6,470 bases of DNA from an uncultured Clostridia bacterium (GTDB taxonomy: Bacteria > Bacillota > Clostridia > Christensenellales > Borkfalkiaceae): contig CAKQWM010000026.1 in the NCBI GenBank assembly GCA_934278995.1, forward strand, positions 1-6,470. Reading direction: 5' to 3'. The number at the start of each line of letters is the position of its first letter. Positions within the stretch are counted from its first letter, which is position 1. A program made the translations under genes and the position numbers. This document shows, piece after piece, positions 6,467 to 6,470 of the stretch. The notes under the pieces are model-generated. The model searched no databases. It saw only the letters and a program-made list of their open reading frames with translations, and was not told where the DNA came from.

Positions 6467-6470
6467 CTGC

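Overview
The window holds most of one minus-strand operon, read from the right edge (about 6470) towards the left. It encodes a predicted methylation-linked DNA defence system in four tightly packed genes: a C5 cytosine DNA methyltransferase (5192-6466, possibly lacking a few 5' codons), an unrecognised 229-residue protein (4500-5189), a MutL/MORC-like GHKL ATPase (3010-4497) and a 945-residue Z1-domain P-loop protein (176-3013). The spacings are 2 bp, 2 bp and a 4-bp ATGA overlap, so the genes are almost certainly co-transcribed and translationally coupled.

The left end (1-175) differs. A GC-rich stretch (34 of 54 bases) reads on the plus strand as the last 17 codons of another gene, with a basic AT-hook-like tail. 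It ends at a TAG at 52-54. On the minus strand, 11 bp after the Z1 stop, a 37-codon open frame ends with its TAA at 53-51, so the two stop codons overlap tail to tail. This looks like the boundary between the defence operon and a neighbouring gene. No rRNA, tRNA, CRISPR array, insertion sequence or clear terminator was seen, and no gap between genes exceeds 300 bases.

Organism: none of the three visible internal starts has a Shine-Dalgarno sequence, the leaders are AT-rich and the operon is moderately AT-rich. This would suit a member of the Bacteroidota, but no marker gene is present and the assignment is weak.

How the genes may work together (inference): the methyltransferase marks host DNA as self. 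The GHKL ATPase could act as an ATP-gated DNA clamp or sensor, and the Z1 protein as a helicase-like translocase that acts on unmodified DNA. A methylase, a MutL/MORC-like ATPase and a Z1 protein in one neighbourhood match restriction-modification clusters predicted by comparative genomics (Iyer, Abhiman and Aravind, 2008, recalled from memory). In my recollection such clusters also encode a PD-(D/E)XK-type nuclease. None is recognisable here, so it lies outside the window, has been lost, or its job is done by the 229-residue protein or an uncharacterised part of the Z1 protein.
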